This document shows positions 1 to 8,800 of a DNA stretch of 13,032 nucleotides, in pieces. Within the stretch, counting starts at the first letter, position 1; each line of letters starts with the position of its first letter. The translations under genes were made by a program, and so were the position numbers. The notes beneath the pieces were generated by a model, which had not been told where the DNA came from, did not search any database, and saw only the letters and a program-made list of their open reading frames with translations. The DNA is from UBA940 sp964464465 (GTDB lineage: Bacteria > Bacteroidota > Bacteroidia > Bacteroidales > Rikenellaceae), in NCBI GenBank assembly GCA_964464465.1, contig CAYXGF010000051.1, positions 1 to 13,032 of the forward strand, given 5' to 3'.

Positions 1-2
1 AG

Positions 3-323
3 GGTTTCTCGGGCGGCGAGAAGAAGAAGAACGAGATATTCCAGATGGCGATGCTTGAACCTTCGCTGGCCGTTCTGGACGAGACAGACAGCGGACTGGA
101 CATCGACGCGCTGAGAATCGTGGCGTCGGGTGTGGCGCGTCTCCGCAGGGAAGACACGGCCACGGTGGTCATAACCCACTATCAGCGTCTGCTGGATTAC
201 ATAGTCCCCGATTACGTGCACGTGCTCTACAAGGGCCGCATCATATATTCGGGCGACAAAAGCCTGGCTCTCAAACTCGAAGAGCAGGGATACGACTGGT
301 TGATTAACGATTATCAGCAATAG
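3..323 (+). CDS. sufC: SufC, Fe-S assembly ATPase (5' truncated by window edge)
   Basis: This is the C-terminal 106 residues of SufC, the ABC-type ATPase of the SufBCD scaffold that builds iron-sulfur clusters in the cytoplasm. The visible part opens with the ABC signature in its SufC form (GFSGGE followed by KKKNEIFQM), then the Walker B and D-loop segment with LDETDSGLD, and the switch histidine in VITHYQRLL. Full-length SufC is about 250 residues, so about 145 residues including Walker A lie before the window. The reading frame is open from base 3 to a TAG at 321-323. sufD starts 7 nt later and sufS follows, the usual Bacteroidota suf order, so sufB probably lies just upstream. Identification rests on the signature and Walker B wording plus the operon context. 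Confidence 0.96.
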   Translation, partial: GFSGGEKKKNEIFQMAMLEPSLAVLDETDSGLDIDALRIVASGVARLRREDTATVVITHYQRLLDYIVPDYVHVLYKGRIIYSGDKSLALKLEEQGYDWLINDYQQ

Positions 324-330
324 GGGCGTT

Positions 331-1620
331 ATGAAACAGTCGGCCGAACATAGACTGTCGGAGATATTTCTGGAACAGTCGGAGCTTATCGGCGAGGGGT
401 TCGACGGCAGCGTCAACTCCTTGCGGAGCGAGTTTCTGTCGTCGATGCTGCTGGGAGGCATTCCCACGGCAAAGAACGAGAGATACAGACATACGCCGCT
501 GGACGGACTCTTCGGCGAGGAGTACGAATGTTATTTCGTGCCTCAGTCTCCGGGTTCCGGGTTCCAGCCTCTGCCGGCGGGCGATTCCCGCGTCATAGTC
601 CTGGAAAACGGGTTTTGCGGGACAGAATGCCGCGCGGAGGAAAACGGTGTCGTCTACGGTTCGCTGCGCGGGGCTTTCGGGCGTTATCCGCAGCTTCTGA
701 ATAAATATTACAACAGTATCGCGGACAATGGCGGCGATACCGTAACCGCTCTGGGCAGCGCCTTCATGCAGGACGGGGCATTCATCTATCTGCCTTCCGG
801 TACGTGCGCCGGGTTCGTTATAGACGACCGCTGCGCTTCGCGGGATAGCGCGCAGATGTGTTTCTCGCGTGTGCTGATAGTTGCTGAGGACGGCGCCTCG
901 GCATCCGTGTCGCATGTGCACAGGGGCGGGGGCGAGTCGCGCTTTACCGTTGTCGGCGTGCGCGAGACGATACTCGGCTGCGGTGCGGAGGTGAATCTTA
1001 CCGATATAAACATGCTCGACGCGGGCTGCTCCGTCGTGATGAACTCATATATGACCCAGATGGAGTCGAGCCGTTCGGATTTCGTGCTGTGCGATTTCGG
1101 CTGCGCGCTGTCGCGGTACAATCTGCGCACGGAGCTCAACGGAGAACGTGCCGCCGCCGCTCTAAGCGGTCTTTACATGATTGGCGGAGAGGAGCATGCC
1201 GATATTGCCGTGAATCTGCGCCACAATGCGCCGGATTGCCGCAGCGAGCAGACGGTCAGAGGTATCGCCGCTGACCGTGCGGTCGGTGTCTTTTCCGGTC
1301 TGGTGTATGTGGCTCCGCATGCCCAGAGGACCGATGCGTCGCAGCTGAACAGGAATATTCTCGCTTCTGAGACGGCGCGCATATATACCGAGCCGCAGCT
1401 GGAAATATATGCCGACGATGTCAAGTGCTCGCACGGGGCATCGGTCGGACAGCTCGACCAGGAGGCTGTGTATTACATGCGGCAGCGCGGCATCTCGCTG
1501 GCCCAGGCGCGCAGGTTGCAGTTGTCGGGTTTTGTGAACGATATAATTGATAGGTGCCGGAGTACCGAGTTGCGCGAACTGCTGCACGGGCTTTCCGACG
1601 CCAAGATTGAAAAATTGTAG
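331..1620 (+). CDS. sufD: SufD, Fe-S cluster assembly scaffold protein
   Basis: SufD (429 residues, normal family length) pairs with SufB and SufC in the cytoplasmic SufBC2D complex, which receives sulfur from SufS and assembles iron-sulfur clusters. The C-terminal third contains the conserved family block CSHGASVGQLDQEAVYYMRQRG, with Cys366 and His368; the histidine corresponds to the invariant one of the SufB/SufD core. The N-terminal part is helical and variable, and the middle (about residues 150-340) is the beta-helix region. The ATG at 331 lies 7 nt after the sufC stop. The TAG stop at 1618-1620 is 2 nt before the sufS ATG, so expression is probably coupled. SufB is the main alternative, but the short variable N-terminus and the position between sufC and sufS fit SufD. 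Confidence 0.95.
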   Translation: MKQSAEHRLSEIFLEQSELIGEGFDGSVNSLRSEFLSSMLLGGIPTAKNERYRHTPLDGLFGEEYECYFVPQSPGSGFQPLPAGDSRVIVLENGFCGTECRAEENGVVYGSLRGAFGRYPQLLNKYYNSIADNGGDTVTALGSAFMQDGAFIYLPSGTCAGFVIDDRCASRDSAQMCFSRVLIVAEDGASASVSHVHRGGGESRFTVVGVRETILGCGAEVNLTDINMLDAGCSVVMNSYMTQMESSRSDFVLCDFGCALSRYNLRTELNGERAAAALSGLYMIGGEEHADIAVNLRHNAPDCRSEQTVRGIAADRAVGVFSGLVYVAPHAQRTDASQLNRNILASETARIYTEPQLEIYADDVKCSHGASVGQLDQEAVYYMRQRGISLAQARRLQLSGFVNDIIDRCRSTELRELLHGLSDAKIEKL

Positions 1621-1622
1621 TG

Positions 1623-2840
1623 ATGTTCGACGTCGAGAGAATAAGAGCCGATTTTCCGGTTTTGCAGACCTCGGTCTACGGGAAGCCGCTGGTGTATCTG
1701 GACAGCGCCGCCACGGCCCAGAAACCGCGTGCCGTGATAGAGTGCGTGAACCGTCTGCACGAGCGGCTCAACGGCAACATACACCGCGGCGTGCATTACA
1801 TGGCCGGTGAGTGCACCTCGCTTTACGAGGCGGCGCGGCAGACCGTGTGTGAGAAAATAGGTGCGGCGTCGGCCGGCGAGATAGTATTCACGTCGGGGGC
1901 CACTGCCTCCATAAATCTTGTGGCTTACAGCTTCGGCGAGATGGCTGTCGGCCAGGGCGACAACGTGATTGTCAGCGAGATGGAACATCATTCCAATATT
2001 GTTCCGTGGCAGCTTCTCTGCCAGCGCAAGGGCGCGCATCTGCGTGTGCTTCCGTTCGACGGCGACGGACGTCTGTGCGTGGAGCGACTCGCATCGCTTA
2101 TCGACTCGCGTACGAGGATAGTGGCGGTCACGCAATGCTCCAACGTGCTCGGAACATGTCCCGACTTGAAAACAGTGATAGATACGGCTCACGGCTGCGG
2201 AGTGCCGGTGCTGGTGGACGGATGCCAAGGTGTGGTGCACATGCCGGCGGATGTGGCGGCTCTGGGATGCGACTTCTACGCTTTCTCGGGACACAAGCTC
2301 TACGGTCCTACCGGAGTGGGCGTTCTGTACGGACGCAGCGAGTGGCTCGAAAAAATGCCCCCGTTCATGGGAGGCGGAGATATGGTGGACAGGGTGTCGT
2401 TCGAAGGTACCACATTTGCTCCCGCGCCCCTGAAATTCGAGGCCGGGACATCCAATTACATAGGAGCCATAGGCATGGCCGAGGCTATACGCTATTTGGA
2501 CGGTATGGATATGCCGGCTGCGGTGCGGCACGAGGATTCTCTGAGAGAACATGCCGAGCAGCTGCTCGGGGAGATAGACGGCCTTTCGGTTTTCGGAAAT
2601 ACGGCGGGCAAGGCTCCGATAGTGTCGTTCGGCGTGGAAGGAGTGCACAACTACGACATAGGCATGATTCTGGACAAGCTGGGCATCGCCGTCCGCACGG
2701 GAATGCACTGCGCCGAACCCGTGATGCGTCATTACGGAGTGAGCGGCATGTGCCGCGCCTCGTTCGCGTTCTACAATACGCACTCCGAGGTTGAGGCTCT
2801 GGCAGCAGGTGTGCGCCGGGCCGTCGGAATGTTGCGATAG
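1623..2840 (+). CDS. sufS: SufS, group II cysteine desulfurase
   Basis: SufS is a PLP-dependent cysteine desulfurase that removes sulfur from L-cysteine as a protein persulfide and passes it to the Suf scaffold. Visible motifs are the N-terminal RADFPVLQ and YLDSAATAQKP, HHSNIVPW, the PLP-binding lysine in FSGHKLYGPTG (Lys225), and the catalytic cysteine in RTGMHCAEP (Cys363). These sit within one residue of the positions known for E. coli SufS. Counted from the ATG at 1623 it has 405 residues, the usual length. A GTG at 1620 overlaps the sufD stop and would add one residue, but the ATG is the better start and gives a TAGTGATG junction. No SufE or SufU gene is visible, so the sulfur acceptor must be encoded elsewhere or not be needed. 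Confidence 0.96.
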   Translation: MFDVERIRADFPVLQTSVYGKPLVYLDSAATAQKPRAVIECVNRLHERLNGNIHRGVHYMAGECTSLYEAARQTVCEKIGAASAGEIVFTSGATASINLVAYSFGEMAVGQGDNVIVSEMEHHSNIVPWQLLCQRKGAHLRVLPFDGDGRLCVERLASLIDSRTRIVAVTQCSNVLGTCPDLKTVIDTAHGCGVPVLVDGCQGVVHMPADVAALGCDFYAFSGHKLYGPTGVGVLYGRSEWLEKMPPFMGGGDMVDRVSFEGTTFAPAPLKFEAGTSNYIGAIGMAEAIRYLDGMDMPAAVRHEDSLREHAEQLLGEIDGLSVFGNTAGKAPIVSFGVEGVHNYDIGMILDKLGIAVRTGMHCAEPVMRHYGVSGMCRASFAFYNTHSEVEALAAGVRRAVGMLR

Positions 2841-2884
2841 GGGAGGGCTTAATCCCTGATGTTGAATTGAATAAAGAGAAACTT

Positions 2885-3562
2885 ATGCCTTTTTTAGTTT
2901 TGGAGGGACTGGACGGAGCCGGCAAATCCACTCAGATAAATATGTTGCGCGATTTTCTGCAATCCCGCGGCACCGAGTGCCGGTATCTGCATTTTCCGCG
3001 TTTCGATGCTCCGGTCTACGGAGAGCTTATCGCACGTTTTCTGCGCGGCGAGCTGGGAGACCTCTCTCAGGTGAATCCCTATCTGGTCGCGTTGCTGTAT
3101 GCCGGCGACAGGGCCGACGCAGCCCGGATGATACGTGAGTGGCTGTCGTGCGGCTGGGTGATTGCGGACCGTTACGTCTATTCTAACATAGGCTACCAGT
3201 GTGCGAAAATGGACGGCATGGAGGACAGGGAGACGCTCCGGCAATGGATTCTCGATTTGGAGTTCGGCCATTACGGCATTCCGCGGCCCGATGTGTCGCT
3301 GTTCCTGGATGTACCGTTTTCGTTTACCGCAAGCAGGCTCTCTGCTCAGAGGAGCGGCTCGGACAGGGATTATCTCAAAGGCTCGGCCGACATACACGAG
3401 TCATCGCTCGACTTGCAGCGGCGTGTCAGGGAGGTGTATCTCGATGCGGCGGCCAAGGACGACTCCTTGCGGGTCGTGGATTGCAGCGACAGCGACGGCG
3501 GGATGGCACCGGCCGAAAAGATATTCGAGCGCATATTGTGCGGGATAGCCGATATTTTGTAA
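2885..3562 (+). CDS. tmk: Thymidylate kinase (dTMP kinase)
   Basis: Tmk phosphorylates dTMP to dTDP with ATP, an essential cytoplasmic step in dTTP synthesis. The P-loop GLDGAGKST lies at residues 8-16, the FPRFDAPVYGELI segment follows at about 38-50, the DRY motif is at 95-97, and a lid-like segment rich in Arg, Asp and Ser (around SGSDRDYLKGSADIHE) lies in the second half. The protein has 225 residues from the ATG at 2885. A TTG at 2867 would add six residues, but the ATG sits right before the core beta strand and has an AAAGAGA tract upstream. The gap to sufS is 44 nt with no clear promoter or terminator, so read-through from the suf operon is possible. Confidence 0.94.
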   Translation: MPFLVLEGLDGAGKSTQINMLRDFLQSRGTECRYLHFPRFDAPVYGELIARFLRGELGDLSQVNPYLVALLYAGDRADAARMIREWLSCGWVIADRYVYSNIGYQCAKMDGMEDRETLRQWILDLEFGHYGIPRPDVSLFLDVPFSFTASRLSAQRSGSDRDYLKGSADIHESSLDLQRRVREVYLDAAAKDDSLRVVDCSDSDGGMAPAEKIFERILCGIADIL

Positions 3563-3567
3563 TTTTG
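3535..3567 (+). promoter_or_regulatory. Candidate Bacteroidota promoter for the DoxX-like gene
   Basis: The box TAATTTTG at 3560-3567 matches the -7 consensus TAnnTTTG exactly. An ATTG at 3535-3538 lies 21 nt before it as a partial -33 element. The -7 box overlaps the tmk stop codon (TAA at 3560-3562), and the gene start follows at 3591, giving a leader of roughly 15-20 nt. Matching is by eye to the known Bacteroides consensus. Confidence 0.55.
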
Positions 3568-3590
3568 CACCCTGCAACCTCAGCTGGATT

Positions 3591-4688
3591 ATGACTGAAA
3601 CCACACAACACAGAATTGCCGACGCGTGCCGTATCGTTCTGGCGCTGACATTCATCTTTTCAGGATTTACGAAGACCGTGGACCCGTGGGGCACGGCGAT
3701 AAAGATAACCGAGTATCTGAACAGTTTCGGTTTCGAGACCCTCAACCAGTACCGGTTCGGATTCTCCATATGGCTTTGCGGGGCGGAGCTGATGATGGGC
3801 TGCATGCTGCTGTTCAAGGTCCGCACGCCGCTCATATCTGTTTTCTCTCTTGTGACGATGAGCCTTTTCACCGTTCTGACGTTTTATATGGCGGGGTGGG
3901 GGACTGTGGAGGACTGCGGATGCTTCGGCGACGCTGTCCATCTCACGGCCTGGCAGACGTTCTACAAGAATCTGGTGCTGTGGCCTTTAGCATTTTTCGT
4001 GTGGTGGGACGCCCGCAGCGGAAAGATATGGCCCATATCGCGCCGCGAATACGTCACTACGCTGCTTATAATGAGCTTCGCTTTCGGCCTGGGCGCCTAT
4101 TGCTACCGTCATCTGCCGCTGATAGATTTCCTTCCCTACAAGAAGGGCGTTAACCTGTACCAGGCCATGCAGCAGAGCGATGGCGGAGGCGATGTCACGC
4201 TGGTCTGCCGCAACCGCGAGGACGGCACACTGCATAATTTCGGAGTCGAGGATACCGAGTGGTACGACACGCTGCGCTGGGAGTATGTCGACAGAATAGA
4301 GACGGATGTGCGGCCTGGCGATGTGTCGCTTCGGGAGTTTGCCATATTCGGCCCTTCGGGAGACGTTACGGAGAGTATAATCACTGCTCCGGGCCGTGTG
4401 TACATGATAAGCGCCGTGAGGCTCGAAGGCGTTAAGCCGTGGTGCGAGGAGCGTCTGGGAGGACTTGTGAGACGTGCTCATGCGGCCGGCCAGACGGTGG
4501 TGTGTCTCACCGCGTCGCCTGTCGCCGAGGGAGAGGATTCGGTGAGTTTTGCGGGCAGCGGGCCGGTACCGGTATATAATGTGGACGCCACCACGCTTAT
4601 CACCATGCTCAGGGCCAAGGCCGGAGTGGTGGTGTTGCAGGACGGCGTCATAGAGGATAAGTTCAATTGCCGTGACATAAGGAGGTAG
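3591..4688 (+). CDS. DoxX/MauE-like membrane protein with degenerate thioredoxin-like C-terminal domain
   Basis: This 365-residue protein starts with a DoxX/MauE-type membrane domain. Hydrophobic helices lie at about residues 11-29, 56-75, 80-103, 124-140 and 154-171, and a DCGCFGD motif at 108-114 is typical of MauE-like proteins linked to disulfide or redox chemistry. Residues from about 172 on are soluble. The tail, with DATTLITMLRAKAGVVVLQDGVI, resembles the end of a thioredoxin fold, but no CXXC is present; only a single cysteine in KPWCEERL lies near where an active site might be. The ATG at 3591 follows a candidate promoter. Related proteins are common in Bacteroidales, usually named DoxX family. 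An envelope redox or quality-control role is an inference; the substrate is unknown. Confidence 0.75.
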   Translation: MTETTQHRIADACRIVLALTFIFSGFTKTVDPWGTAIKITEYLNSFGFETLNQYRFGFSIWLCGAELMMGCMLLFKVRTPLISVFSLVTMSLFTVLTFYMAGWGTVEDCGCFGDAVHLTAWQTFYKNLVLWPLAFFVWWDARSGKIWPISRREYVTTLLIMSFAFGLGAYCYRHLPLIDFLPYKKGVNLYQAMQQSDGGGDVTLVCRNREDGTLHNFGVEDTEWYDTLRWEYVDRIETDVRPGDVSLREFAIFGPSGDVTESIITAPGRVYMISAVRLEGVKPWCEERLGGLVRRAHAAGQTVVCLTASPVAEGEDSVSFAGSGPVPVYNVDATTLITMLRAKAGVVVLQDGVIEDKFNCRDIRR

Positions 4689-4723
4689 GGCAGGCCTCCG
4701 GCAAGAGGATTCTGGCATAGAAT

Positions 4724-4751
4724 TGGCTTGATTACCATGGTAATCAAGCCA
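4724..4751 (+). promoter_or_regulatory. Perfect 28-bp palindrome directly upstream of the efflux operon
   Basis: The arms are TGGCTTGATTACCA and its exact reverse complement, centred between 4737 and 4738 with no mismatches. The palindrome is followed by TATTTTT (4752-4758), which runs straight into the ATG at 4759. As RNA it would fold into a 12-bp stem with a 4-nt loop plus a U-rich tail, the form of an intrinsic terminator for the DoxX-like gene. As DNA it could be an operator for a dimeric repressor. A weak -7-like TAGAATTG at 4718-4725 overlaps its left end. The dyad is certain; its function is not. Confidence 0.85.
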
Positions 4752-4758
4752 TATTTTT

Positions 4759-5805
4759 ATGCGAACTGACACTGTGGTCTGTATGTGTGCGCTGCTGCTC
4801 GCCGCATGCGGACAGAAATCCGGCGCACCGGCCCGTCCGAGGCCGGTGAAAGTTTATACCGCCCATGCGGTGGATATGATAAGCAAGGACTTCGCCGCGC
4901 TTGCCGTGGCCGACGACGCCACGAATCTCGCTTTCAAGGTCTCCGGGCAGGTCATCGCGTTCGATGTGTCGGAGGGGCGGAGCGTGACCAAGGGTGATGT
5001 GGTGGCGCAGATTAATCCGCGCGACTACCAGCTGCAATACGATGCCCAGCGTTCGGCATATCTTACGGCCAAGACACAGTTCGAGCGCATGGAGCGTCTG
5101 CTTGCACGTCAGGCCGTGTCCCGCAGCGAGTACGAGGTGGCGCAGACGGCCTTTGTCAATGCGCGTTCGGCCTATGAGAATTCGGCCGGTATTCTCGCCG
5201 ACACCAAACTTCGGACTCCGCTGTCCGGAATAGTGGAGAAGAAGTACGTGGATACATATCAGCGCGTTCAGGCGGGAGAGCCTGTCGTCAGAATCGTGAA
5301 TCCCGTCTCGCGCACCGTTAAGTTTACCATGCCGGAGAGCGGCGTGTATCTTCTGTCGCTTCCCGGGGCACGGTTCTCGGTGGAGTTCGACAATTACAAA
5401 TCCGTGTTCTTCAATGCCGTTTTGAAGGATTACGTTCCCACGTCGTCCGACGGAACGGGAGTGCCCGTGAGCTTGAAACTGGATGACAGGCGGCTCGACG
5501 CCCCTACCAAATACATAATTTCCCCCGGAATGACATGTATCGTGTCGATGCGGGTACTCAATCCGGAGTTGGAGGGCATGGTGGCCGTGCCTCTGACTGC
5601 GGTTTTCGCTCCCGACGGAACGGACAGACAGTATGTCTGGACAGTGGATTCGCTGGACCGCGTGAGGCTCGCACAGGTGAGTCTTGGCGAGCTCTACGGC
5701 AAGGACATGGTGCTGGTCCGCGGCGGTGTGAGGGCCGGTCAGGACGTCGTCAGCGCTGGGGTGTACAGGCTCTCTGACGGCGAAAAGGTAGAAATACTGA
5801 AATAG
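4759..5805 (+). CDS. RND efflux periplasmic adaptor subunit (membrane fusion lipoprotein)
   Basis: This is the adaptor of a tripartite RND pump, joining the inner-membrane transporter to the outer-membrane channel. Its 348 residues begin with a short lipoprotein signal whose lipobox is LAAC (predicted lipidated Cys17). A biotinyl/lipoyl-like half motif follows (about 57-92, AFKVSGQVIAFDVSEGRSVTKGDVV), then a coiled-coil hairpin (about 92-145), the second lipoyl half (TPLSGIVEKKYVDTYQRVQAGEPV), a beta-barrel region, and a membrane-proximal C-terminus. An in-frame TAA at 4741-4743 inside the palindrome rules out a longer ATG start, so the ATG at 4759 sits 7 nt after the palindrome. The pump gene follows after 15 nt containing a GGGGAGG ribosome-binding tract. 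Confidence 0.9.
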   Translation: MRTDTVVCMCALLLAACGQKSGAPARPRPVKVYTAHAVDMISKDFAALAVADDATNLAFKVSGQVIAFDVSEGRSVTKGDVVAQINPRDYQLQYDAQRSAYLTAKTQFERMERLLARQAVSRSEYEVAQTAFVNARSAYENSAGILADTKLRTPLSGIVEKKYVDTYQRVQAGEPVVRIVNPVSRTVKFTMPESGVYLLSLPGARFSVEFDNYKSVFFNAVLKDYVPTSSDGTGVPVSLKLDDRRLDAPTKYIISPGMTCIVSMRVLNPELEGMVAVPLTAVFAPDGTDRQYVWTVDSLDRVRLAQVSLGELYGKDMVLVRGGVRAGQDVVSAGVYRLSDGEKVEILK

Positions 5806-5820
5806 GGGAGGCGGACTATC

Positions 5821-8800
5821 ATGAACATTACCGAATACTCGCTCAGCCACGGACGCGTGGTGGCTTTCTTTATGGCCGTGATGATTGTCGGCGGAGCGGT
5901 CTCGTTCTTCACTCTGGGCAAGAAGGAGGATGCGCCGTTCGTCATAAAGAGCGCCGTTGTGACGGTGAAATATCCGGGTGCGGCGCCCGTTCAGGTCGAG
6001 CAGACCGTTACCGAACCGCTCGAACGCGAGATACAGTCCATGGGGCATGTGTCCAAGATTCTTTCCGAGTCGCATTACGGTTTTGCCAAAATCACCGTCG
6101 AGCTGGACCCTTCGCTTCCGGCAGGCCGCATACCGCAGATGTGGGACGAGCTGCGGCGCAAGATACTCAATATCCGTCCGCGGCTTCCGGCATCTGTTAC
6201 GGGTGTGGATATAGCCGACGATTTCGGCGACGTGTTCGGCATCTATTACGGACTTTCGGCCGGTCCGGGCTTCTCCTACGAGGAGCTGCGGGAGCAGGCC
6301 CAGCTTATCAAACGCGAGATAGTCACCGAGCCGGGAGTGCAGAAGGTGACGCTTTTCGGCGAGCAGACTCCTGTTGTGAATGTCCGTGTGAGCCGCAGCA
6401 AGCTCGCCGGATTCTCGATGCGTCCGGATGATATAATCGAGGTTATGAACGGGCAGAACGCCATTGTCGATGCGGGCGAGAAACTTGCCGGACAGATGCA
6501 GATAAGGGTCAGCGAGAACAGCACCTACGAATCGGTCGAGGATATAAGGAATCAGCTGCTCACCGCACCCGGAGGCCGTCAGGTGCGTCTGTCGGACATC
6601 GCCGAGGTCGAGGTGGGGTATGCCGAGCCGCCCTCGACTCTCATGCGTGTGAACGGACGCAAGGCCATTGGAATAGGAATCTCCACCGAGGCGGGGAGCG
6701 ACGTGACGAAGACCGGCGGCCGGATTGCGCGCCGCCTGGCGGAGATTACCTCGCGGATGCCTGTCGGCATGGAGCTTACGGAGCTGTATCCGGAGGACCG
6801 TATCGCCAGAGAGGCGAACAACATGTTCGTGCTCAATCTCATAGAGTCCGTAGCGATAGTCGTGGCCGTCATAATGTTCGCCATGGGAGCCAGGTCCGGA
6901 GTGGTCATAGGCCTGTCGCTGCTGCTCTCCATAGGAGGCACTCTGCTTCTGATGCAGGTTCTGGGGGAGGGGCTGAACCGCACCTCGCTGGCAGGATTCA
7001 TCATAGCGATGGGCATGCTTGTGGATAATGCGATAGTGGTGACTGACAACGCGCGGCAGCAGATGATTGCGGGCGTGGACCGGCGGAGTGCCGTAAGCTA
7101 CGGCGCGCACTCGGTGATGTGGGAGCTGTTCGGCGCAACGCTGATAGGCATGTTTTCTTTCCTGCCGCTCTATCTGGCGCCTTCGTCCGTCGCCGAAATC
7201 GTCAAACCGCTGTTCGTCGTTCTCTCCGTCTCGCTGCTGCTCAGTTGGGTTCTCTCGCTTACGCAGGTGCCGCTTATGGGAGCACGCATGCTTACGGTGC
7301 CGTCGCGCCGCAAGGGATACGACACTCCGTTTTTCAGGTTCTTCGACAGGGCGCTGCGCTTCTCGGTGCGGCACAAATGGGCCGTTTTAATCGGGTCGTA
7401 CGTTCTGCTGTCCGTCTCTCTGTACGTCATGCGGGTCATGCCGCAGAACTTCTTTCCGAATCTCGACAAACCGTATTTCAGGGCCGACTGCACTCTTCCG
7501 GACGGATACAATATCGAGGACATGTCGTCGTGCGTCCGGGAGATGGAGGAGTGGCTTATGGCACGGCCGGAGGTAAAGAACGTCTCTTCGACGCTGGGGG
7601 CTTCGCCTCTGCGCTATTATCTTGCGAGCGGAGCCAGAGGCCCGGCGCCTAATTATGCGAATATTCTGGTCGAGGTGTATGACAAGAGGTATTCCGCCGG
7701 TGTCGAGAGCGATTTCGACGGGTATGTGCGCGCGAATTTTCCGGACGTGTGGATTTCGTCGTCTCTGTTCAAACTCTCTCCGGTGCCGGATGCTACCATT
7801 GAGTTCGGATTCATCGGCGGGAACATCGACACTCTGACAGCGCTTACGTCCCGGGCGCTGGAAATTCTCAGAGCCGACGCCCGGACCTGCAACGTGCGCA
7901 GCAGCTGGGGCAACCGCATCCCGGTGTGGACGCCGCGGTATTCGCAGGTGAAGGGTCCGCGGCTCGGAATCTCGCGCAGCGCCATGACGCGGTACATGAC
8001 CCTCGCCACGTCCGGATACCCGCTCGGGGAGCTGAGCCGCGGCGATATGTTCCTGCCGATTCTTCTTAAAGACGGGAATATGCAGGGCTACAATCTCAGC
8101 AACATGCGCTCGCTGCCCATGTTCTCGTCCGGCGGGCGGGTGTATCCGTTGGAGCAGGTGGTGGAGAGATTCGACCTTAACTACGAACTGCCGGTCATAA
8201 AGCGTTACAACCGCAACCGTGTGATGCGTGCGCAGTGCGATCCGCTGCGGGGGCAGAATTCCGTCCGTCTGTTCGGGGATTTGTATGAGCGTATATCTTC
8301 GGAGATAACGCTCCCGCCGGGTTATGAGTTGAAGGTGTTCGGCGAGCAGGAGAGCCGGCAGGAGTCTTCCCGCTCTCTTGCCGCGGGACTGCCGCTGACG
8401 TTTTTGGGGATATTCACCGTCCTGCTGCTGTTGCTGGGCGATTACCGCCGTCCGGTCGTAATCATGCTCATGGTGCCGCTTATATTCGTCGGCGTGGTGG
8501 CCGGGCTGGCCGTCACGGGCAAGATGTTCGATTTCTTCTCCCTGCTCGGGCTGCTGGGACTGGTAGGCATGAATATGAAGAATGCCGTGGTGCTCGTCTC
8601 GCGCATAGACGAGACCGTACGTGTGCAACAGCCGTACGAAGCATTGATTTCCGCCGCCCGGTCCCGTGTGATTCCGGTCGCGGTGGCCTCGGGCACCACG
8701 GTGCTCGGTCTTGTACCGCTGCTGTTCGATGCGATGTTCGGTTCGATGGCCGCTACGATTATGGGCGGCCTTATAGTGGCCACCGTGCTTACTGTGCTGG

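Noticed and set aside
1620..1622. GTG start for sufS overlapping the sufD stop
   Set aside because: An ATG follows at once at 1623 and gives the usual N-terminus and length; the GTG would add only one residue.
2867..2869. TTG start for tmk
   Set aside because: It would add six residues before the conserved core strand. The ATG at 2885 has a better upstream purine tract and starts right at the family's usual N-terminus.
2841..2884. Terminator between sufS and tmk (AGGG/CCCT arms)
   Set aside because: The stem is four base pairs and no T-run follows.
4681..4699. GGAGG/CCTCC inverted repeat just at the end of the DoxX-like gene as a terminator
   Set aside because: Only a 5-bp stem with a 9-nt loop and no T-run; the stronger dyad at 4724-4751 is a better candidate.
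4744..7374. An 876-codon open frame on the - strand across the adaptor and pump genes
   Set aside because: It is antisense to two clearly conserved efflux genes, has a low-complexity His- and Arg-rich composition and no recognisable domain. Long shadow frames are expected in G+C-rich coding DNA.
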